This document shows, piece by piece, positions 58,223 to 64,000 of a DNA stretch of 64,000 nt. The position numbers were made by a program, and so were the translations under genes. The notes beneath the pieces are model-generated. The model was not told the origin of the DNA. It saw only the letters and a list, made by a program, of their open reading frames with translations, and ran no database searches. Numbering within the stretch: the stretch's first letter is position 1; each line of letters opens with the position of its first letter. The DNA comes from Golubevia sp. BC0850 (Eukaryota > Basidiomycota > Exobasidiomycetes > Golubeviales > Golubeviaceae), in assembly GCA_012976225.1 (NCBI GenBank), contig JAAVVG010000001.1, forward strand, positions 1,364,001 through 1,428,000, given 5' to 3'.

Positions 58223-59880
58223 TCACATCTCCGAGTTCTTGTCCTTTGACAAGCCAGGTTGTCGACTTTTGATTCTAACGGCTTCTTCCAAATCCCTCAA
58301 AGGAAAGCCTGTACTCATATTTGAAGCTGAACAGTCTGAGAAAGCACTTGAACTCAATCGTGAGCTACTACCACTTTCACCTTTTTCTTGAAGTTTCTTC
58401 AACTCCGTCGGATCTTCGATTAATTCCAAAGCTAATTCAACTGTCCCTGTTTGAGGCCATCCCTGGCTGCTACGAGTACCAGCATGGGACCAAGACGCTG
58501 TGTCGCTTTCTTTCATCTTCACAGCTTTCAAAAGAGCTTTCTTGACAATTTCTGGTAAGCCATTGACGTTGACTTCAGGCACGAGTTAAGCAATCTCCAA
58601 GAGACTCCTTTGTGCATGATAGTTCTTGAGAGAAAGTGGTTCTAAATCATATCTGAGCTTTTGGCTTGTACCGCGGTTCGTTGCCCCAGAGTCTAGAGAT
58701 TTCCCTTGCGACTGGCGGAAGATAGGCTTTATTAGAACTTCCAACTGAGGATGGAGAGGAAGATTGAGGAGAAGGAGGGATGTGGGAGGGGCGCCAAACA
58801 TTGATCAGCCTCGCCACCACGCCAAAGCTCTCGTTCTCTAGACTCTGTCAGACCTGAACAAGAAGTCATGAAGAGTAAGGCACCAAACTCACTAGACTTA
58901 GGTCTGGCCAACAAAGCAGCCGTTGCCTGCATCCCCTTCAAAGAGATCTTTCCCTCCGTCTTTGGACCCTTGGGAAACTTCGCTACCTCCCTACAGAACC
59001 TCTATGGCAGACATCTGTCCTTTTTGGAAGATGGATCTTTTTCCAGGCAAGCCTCTACAGCATTAGAGATCGCCTGCCAGAAGCTTGAGCCCATGTCGTC
59101 TCTAAAGTATTGCTTGAAGAAGGGGGTCGAAAGAAAAGCGTCTCCGCCCAGCAAAGTGATGATTATGGAATTGGTTCGTTTGATTGCTTCCCTAGTTGCA
59201 GCAGAAGGCCTTGGACCCCCCTCTGGGAATGGGGATTGATGATGTTTGAGTCTGAGAAGTCACTCCGTGAGAGGTCGAGGACGATGCAGTCGCAGAACCT
59301 TTCCAATGAGTAGATTGATATAACAAAAAAGGAAAAAAAACAGACCTGTCAGCTGCAACCCTGTGGGTCTGAGGGGTTATGGGACTCCTTCGTAAGAGAG
59401 TCAAGGAGAGGGAGCTGCCTCCAACCTCAACTCGCTCGCTTCTGTACCCGATGTGCTTGATTTCCCTCAATCTTGGTCTGGCTAAGACCTAACTCTTACG
59501 CCGCTATGATCTTCTGCAGCATTTTCTTACCAATCAAATCCTTCCTTCCGCTTCTTCCTGGACTCACATGGGCCCTCCCTTTCCCTTTCCACTTCGACTG
59601 CAACTCTTCTTCTAACGAGGACATAATCACCATCTCTCAGTCCGGCTTCTACTACAGTCCTTTCGCTGTCTAGCAGAGCAGAGGATCGAGGACTAGGCTT
59701 GTGGCAAGAGCACCTTCCGAGTTACAATGAAGCAGCTTCTTGATCTGGATCCAATTCACGGACTCTACAAAATCCTCTCAAGATTTTGACCACCGGCTTA
59801 TCCTCTCTGACTCCAGCGAGATCCATAGGCTTAGATCCAGGGAGGCAATCGTGAACAGAGACGGTGTGGCAGAAGTTGAG
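58223..59880 (-). pseudogene. Family copy C (relative of the gene at 10.6-12 kb), decayed
   Basis: On the minus strand from 59880, the ubiquitin/SUMO-like segment is almost identical to copy B and has the same in-frame TAA. It is followed by GSATASSSTSHGVTSQTQTS, and after about 600 bp by NGLPEIVKKALLKAVKMKES with QGWPQTGTVELALELIEDP, matching copy A's GYPPLVLKTLKECLEAKKRD and FGWPQGPVIKAI. The end is LRDLEEAVRIKSRQPGLSKD, stopping at 58223. So copy C keeps all three segments of copy A, but it is interrupted by at least one stop and by a roughly 400-bp stretch (58800-59210) with no counterpart that I can find in A or B. Confidence 0.6.
59211..59880. repeat. Dispersed duplication, unit 2 (partner at 34714-35376)
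   Basis: Same orientation as unit 1; the 376-bp block 59505..59880 shows about three differences from 35001..35376. The left 290 bp is more diverged. Confidence 0.9.
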
Positions 59881-60810
59881 GAGCATCGTGGAGGTCTGGA
59901 AAGGTTTCGAAGGGTTGTAAATGAAGAAAAAATCGACGATGATGAACTTGTAGGGTAGTCGATCGACCTGAACTTATCTCTTTCTTCACCAGAGCTGAGC
60001 AAGTCGAGGATGAGATGGATATGGAGAGAAGGAGAACTTCAGGATGTCTTAGTCGCGATGCGTGATTCTGAACAGAGCAGTTTCCGCGCTCCACATTCGA
60101 ATTCTTCTAGACTGTTGTGTGATTTCGTGTTTATTTAAACGAAAGAGAAAAAGGGACATGCCAGCAGAACATAGGGAGAGGGGAGGGGTTGAAAGAGAGA
60201 AGGTGAAGTGCGGGTTCATCTCAAGAGACATCAAACGATTCGGAGTGTTCAGCATTAGCCTACATGAAAGGGGGACATCAAGAACTTTGGAGAACTGAAG
60301 GAAATTGCAGTGGATTAGGAAAGGAGGGGGGAGTGTTCATTCTAGATATCATAACCTTGAAACCTCGGTTTTCCTCTTCCAAGTCAGCTTCCCTCACGCA
60401 TAGAGAAGAGAAGCGCTTGATCAAGGAAGTTGAGGACTTTCTTTGGCATCTTCCGCATTGATTGAAGCTTGTTCGGAAGTGGGATTTGAAGACTTAGAGA
60501 AGAAAGAAATTGCAGGGAGAAACGAGAAGAAAGAGATGGTAATAGAGATCAAAATTGAAGGAACCAGCCAAAAGATTTCTGAACTTGTAATCTCTAGAAA
60601 ATGAATAGTAGTAGTCGTGCTAGTGTTAGTTGAAGTCTTGGTTTTGAGTTCATTGAGAAACTTCGAGGTAGGATCGTTTGAAGATGATAAGGATTTGAAC
60701 GGAGAAGTTGGGGTCGAATTTGAAGGGGAAGAAATAGATGAATCGTAAGAAGTGTTAAAAGTTGAATCTGTTGAGGTTGAAATTGAATTCTCATCAATTT
60801 CATTAGGAAG
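59881..60810. other. Gene-poor region
   Basis: Between family copy C and the tropomyosin stop codon. Several short frames overlap on both strands (59778-60002, 60062-60298, 60594-60959) without domains or splice links. The right part is the tropomyosin 3' UTR. Confidence 0.3.
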
Positions 60811-62052
60811 TTATAAGCTTTCCATTTGAGAGACGACTTCATCGAGTTCACGTTTGGATTCGTGATATTTCTCTTGAGCTTCTTCGTATTTGCGTTCCCA
60901 TTGATCACGTTCTTGCTCAGCACGCTGGACTTGGCGTTCAAAGTGTTCCGCTTTGACATCGACTTGGCGGAGCCTTAGAGGAAAGGAGAGTGAAGAAAGA
61001 TAAGGCGGGAGGAAGGGATTGAGTAAGATGACAACTCTTTTGGATCGAATGACGGCGCGAACATAGCAAAGAAATCACGATGTAGAGCTTGACTTCATCC
61101 TAGATGGAGAGGCAAGGGCTAAGCTGAAGGAGATCGAGCCGGAAGCTGCGCTCGGAGTAACTGGCAGCGTACATCGAGCCTCCCTAGCCAACAGAGCTGC
61201 AGCGACTACCATGATGAACAGCCACAGATGATCTCAATAATTCCCATCTATCGGGCCCTCTTCCCTGCAAGCTCAGTTCCAACAAGCCAGCTCTCAATCC
61301 TCCCACTTTCTCGCCTCGCTCTCCTCTCTCTAACTCACTTCTCGGTAGTCTCTCTCAAGTTCTTCTCAGCCACATCCAATTCCTCCTCCAACAAAGAGAT
61401 CTTGCGAGTCAAGGAATCGGCAGTGCTCTTTGAGCTCTCCTCCTCATCCTTGTTCATCTTGTGATCGCTCAATTTGCCCTCAGCCTTCTCTAGATCGGAT
61501 TCGACCAAGGATAGCTTGTGTTGAAGGGAAGCGATCTCTTGTTCTTTAGTGAGGTTCTCTTGTTCTAGTCTCTTGTTCTTTGATTCAGCTTCCTCTGCGC
61601 GTTCAATCGCTGTGTCGGCTTCAACACGAAGAGCAGTGAGTTTCTGAGGAGAGAGGGTGGTGAGCAGGAGAAGTAGGAAGGCGTAAGAGATACAGAGACT
61701 TAGAGAACTTGATTCAAGCTGCTATAGTGTGTGATTGCGAGGTCAATCATGCTTGAGGCAGGCAGAGAATGAGTAGAGGTAGTGGGAAGGGAGGGAGGAC
61801 GAGCTGATGGGAGAATCAAGCATGCTGCCTGGAGGCGGAGGCATGAAACAGCAAGAGAAAGGACTTACTTCTTTGATCCTATCCTGTGAAAAGGTAACAA
61901 GGAAGGGGTCAGGAAGAGGAGGGGAGAGTGCGAGGGCATTGAGAGTCAGCACAAAGGAACAGATAGCAGCACTGTGATGATGATGATGGCAGTCGTTCTG
62001 AAGGGCCACATAAGTCTTGATGCAGGGGCAATTGAGGTTCGATACTAACCAT
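60811..62052 (-). CDS. Tropomyosin (Cdc8/Tpm-type)
   Basis: Four coding exons: 62050..62052, 61869..61883, 61339..61643 and 60811..60973, giving 161 residues, exactly the length of short fungal tropomyosins such as S. pombe Cdc8. The sequence is one continuous coiled coil: MDRIKEKLTALRVEADTAIE, then AEEAESKNKRLEQENLTKEQ, LTRKISLLEEELDVAEKNLR, and KLRQVDVKAEHFERQVQRAE ending in QMESL. Tropomyosin polymerises along formin-made actin cables and in the contractile ring. The first coding exon is the ATG alone, split from a 15-nt exon (DRIKE) by a 166-nt intron with GTTAGT donor. Heptad phasing and the known N-terminus (MDKIREKLxxLRxEAD) support this splicing. Confidence 0.9.
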
Positions 62053-62712
62053 TGTGATTTATATGAGGTTTTGAAGAGGCGAAAGGGGAAAGATGAGCAG
62101 AGGAGGTGTGGGTTGGAAAGAGGAGTGGAATCGACTTCTTGGTGCGAAAGCGAAAGTGAACAACACAACACTTTCCGGCGGTCTTCCCAGCCTTCTCTTC
62201 TCACCTTCCAGATTGTCAAGAAATTCAGATGATACTACAAGATCTTAGAATTCGTAGAAAGGCAAAGACCCAGCTTTGGGGAGGAAGAGCGATCCACACT
62301 CCACTGCTCCGCTCTCCAAACGTTACTCGACAACGGGATTCGTATCGAAAGAGGATCGCAACCAAGTCGAAGGCATTCAAAGAGAATTCAACACCTCAAG
62401 AAGCTACAAAGCCTTTCTCGCGAAGCAGAGGGCTCATGTACCTGGTTAAATCAAGTGACCTGATCGCAAAATTTGCGCGAGATGGCCCAGGGAATGTCAA
62501 ATGTAGAGTAAGATTGACTTTCAATAGGGAAGAATACAGGATCCTTTCAAGAAACTGTTGAGTTACATTCACTGGAAGCGGTTGAAAAGTGGAAGATAGG
62601 GGGCAAAGACGATGTCGACAAGACTCGACCAATTGAATCAGGTTTCAACCTCAACAATCCTTCAGATATGATTTTAAAATTGACGAGAAGCAGAATGAAG
62701 AGCTCTAGAGCC
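62053..62712. other. Intergenic region, no supported gene
   Basis: Tropomyosin promoter and leader plus the 3' flank of the secreted-protein gene. A 110-codon open frame on the + strand at 62229-62561 has no domain, no codon pattern like its neighbours and no splice context; I do not call it. Confidence 0.3.
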
Positions 62713-63698
62713 CTAAAGTGGATCGAGGGTACCGTTAGTGAAGTAGAAATTCTCTTTCCTGCAGGGGCCTTGGTGAATGACTTGATGAAAAGGACCGGTT
62801 GAATTGTTAAAGGGAGCTTGGATGACTGCCGTGTTGGCACTCCAAGTAGTCAAATGACCGTTGCTTTCTAATGGCAAATCTTTGGCGATGTTCATGACTC
62901 CGGCTGAGAAGGTCTCCACAGCTGTGTCGTTTGGGAGCTTTTGAGTTGGATGAGAGAACATGAAGAAGATAGCGATTAGCGAAAAGATAGGAGATCACAA
63001 GACCCGAATAAGCTACCAGGATGGATATCTTCTTCGCTTTTTTCGCTATCAGTGATTCAGAATGCATATTTCAGGAACATGGGCAGGGCAGAGGAGAACC
63101 TCCTTCAGCTCGACTCACTGTGACTTTAGCTTGACCTGAGAGCAGAATCACATACTGGGCATAAGGTGCATTGTGAAGTCCGTTTTGTGATTCTTCGGCA
63201 AAATAAGTGTAAGTTGCATTAGTGAGACCTCCGAGAGACTGACGAGGAAGTGGTAACAGAGAAGGTGGTCAGAGCGAAGTCCAACCTCGACTCCTCGACT
63301 CCAAAGTCTACCCAAGATCACATTCTCACCATCTGAACATTTGATCCTCCAGTGGTACCATCTTGCATAGAAGGCGCAAAGGTCTCATTCAATTGCCAAC
63401 ATTCGAATCTTGAGACCTTCGCGTTGGGGTCTGTGGAGTTAGAAGTGGGAGATTGGGAGGCTAAACCAGAGACAACGGCTGTGATTCGAAGACCAACAGG
63501 TGGTAAATAGGTTTTATTGGAGGCTCCCGGATCTGTTACGCATGTTGCGTTCATTGAGGAAGTGACGTTTGCAGCTGTGACGTTGTTAGTCGGATACGTA
63601 ATGGGTGCTAGAGGAATTGGATCGAAGTTTGAGGGCAGAGATAGGACTGAAGACAGACTCGTGAATGACAGAATCGCAATGCAAAGTAGTTTGTTCAT
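62713..63698 (-). CDS. Secreted glycoprotein, cupin-like, unknown function
   Basis: Three exons, 63330..63698, 63119..63238 and 62713..62937, all joined in phase 0, give 237 residues. The signal peptide MNKLLCIAILSFTSLSSVLS is followed by many N-glycosylation sequons (NVT, NAT, NKT, NST, NET). The middle AQYVILLSGQAKVT|LPNDTA and SAGVMNIAKDLPLESNGHLT looks like the beta-strand pairs of a small cupin barrel; the His-containing FHQVIHQGPC comes late. Proteins of this layout are widespread in basidiomycete secretomes without an assigned activity. I chose the ATG at 63698, which starts the signal peptide; an upstream in-frame ATG (63812) would mask it. Confidence 0.72.
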
Positions 63699-63952
63699 CT
63701 TTGTAGGTGTTGAAGATGTGAGGAGAGAAGGAGAGACAGAAACAATGTGATGTGGATAAGCAGGAAAGAGCGCTTTAATCAAAAGCTCATCTTCAGTCCT
63801 GCATAAGGACAAATGCGATGTGACCTCAAAATTTCGATGTCGACACTTGACTTTCGAATTCTTGGAAAAATATGAATGTTGAGATTCTGAAGGTAAAGTG
63901 GATCCGCTTTACAAGCGATGAAATGAGGCTTTCCTTCTCTGAACTCCTGCGC

Positions 63953-64000
63953 CTAATCACTCTCCTCTTCCTCTTCCTCTGAATCCTCCTGACTTTCCAA
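63953..64000 (-). CDS. C-terminal end of an acidic-tailed protein (runs off the window)
   Basis: On the minus strand the last 15 codons before a TAG read LESQEDSEEEEEESD. An acidic tail of this kind is common at the end of nucleolar, ribosome-biogenesis and chromatin proteins. The call rests on composition and on the tandem placement upstream of the cupin-like gene; nothing more can be said. Confidence 0.35.
   Translation of the reverse strand: MESQEDSEEEEEESD

Noticed and set aside
59505-59880. Near-identical repeat considered as a transposon or LTR
   Set aside because: No terminal inverted or direct repeats, target-site duplication, or transposase/reverse-transcriptase motif seen; the content matches a host-gene family block instead.
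62229-62561. 110-codon open frame on the plus strand upstream of tropomyosin
   Set aside because: Basic, patternless sequence lying across promoter and 3' flank; no homology recognised.

Overview
The window is nuclear DNA of a filamentous or dimorphic fungus, almost certainly a basidiomycete. Genes are dense, lie on both strands, and are cut by many short introns (mostly about 50-200 bp) with GTGAGT/GTAAGT donors and pyrimidine-rich CAG/TAG acceptors. The gene set is fungal: homoserine kinase, GET2, a 161-residue tropomyosin, a Rom-type RhoGEF, an SRR1-like protein and a UFD4-type HECT ligase. The phylum call is inference; I cannot name the species. No tRNA, rRNA, CRISPR array or recognisable transposon or retroelement was seen. 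Exon coordinates were worked out by eye from splice signals and reading-frame continuity. For the genes marked confident, the exon lengths sum to a multiple of three.

Layout. 1-5.8 kb: N-terminal part of a splicing-factor-like gene (-), an F-box/WD40 gene (+), and a damaged F-box/LRR gene (-). 6.4-10.1 kb: SDE2 (-), a histidine phosphatase (+) and a small Cys-rich protein (+). 10.2-12 kb: an F-box fragment (-) and the best-preserved member (copy A) of an unrecognised gene family. 12.5-25.3 kb: the UFD4-like ligase (+) and a CLASP microtubule protein (-). 25.5-33.1 kb: a second Cys-rich paralog, a secreted protein, a SAC3/GANP (THP3/LENG8-type) protein and a C2H2 zinc-finger factor, all (+). 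34.5-35.5 kb: decayed family copy B. 35.8-45.7 kb: GTPBP1-like GTPase (-), BAG co-chaperone (-), THR1 (+), P-loop kinase with an RG-rich tail (+) and SRR1-like (-). 45.8-51.4 kb: RhoGEF (+). 52.2-57.8 kb: an 893-residue unknown (-), a tiny protein (-) and GET2 (+). 58.2-59.9 kb: decayed family copy C. 60.8-64 kb: tropomyosin (-), a secreted cupin-like protein (-) and the acidic C-terminal end of another gene (-).

Most genes are ordinary housekeeping functions: ubiquitin ligation, splicing, the cytoskeleton, translation-type GTPases, chaperones and tail-anchored protein insertion. They are not an evident pathway cluster. Many are paired head to head over 120-400 bp, so shared promoters are likely.

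The most unusual content is (1) a three-copy family with a ubiquitin/SUMO-like segment, a GWPQ segment and an L-E-(E/K)-A C-terminal segment; two of its copies share a 376-bp block that is almost identical and carries the same in-frame stop; (2) a pair of small Cys-rich paralogs with identical exon architecture; and (3) an exceptional number of micro-exons, several sitting on nucleotide-binding motifs.
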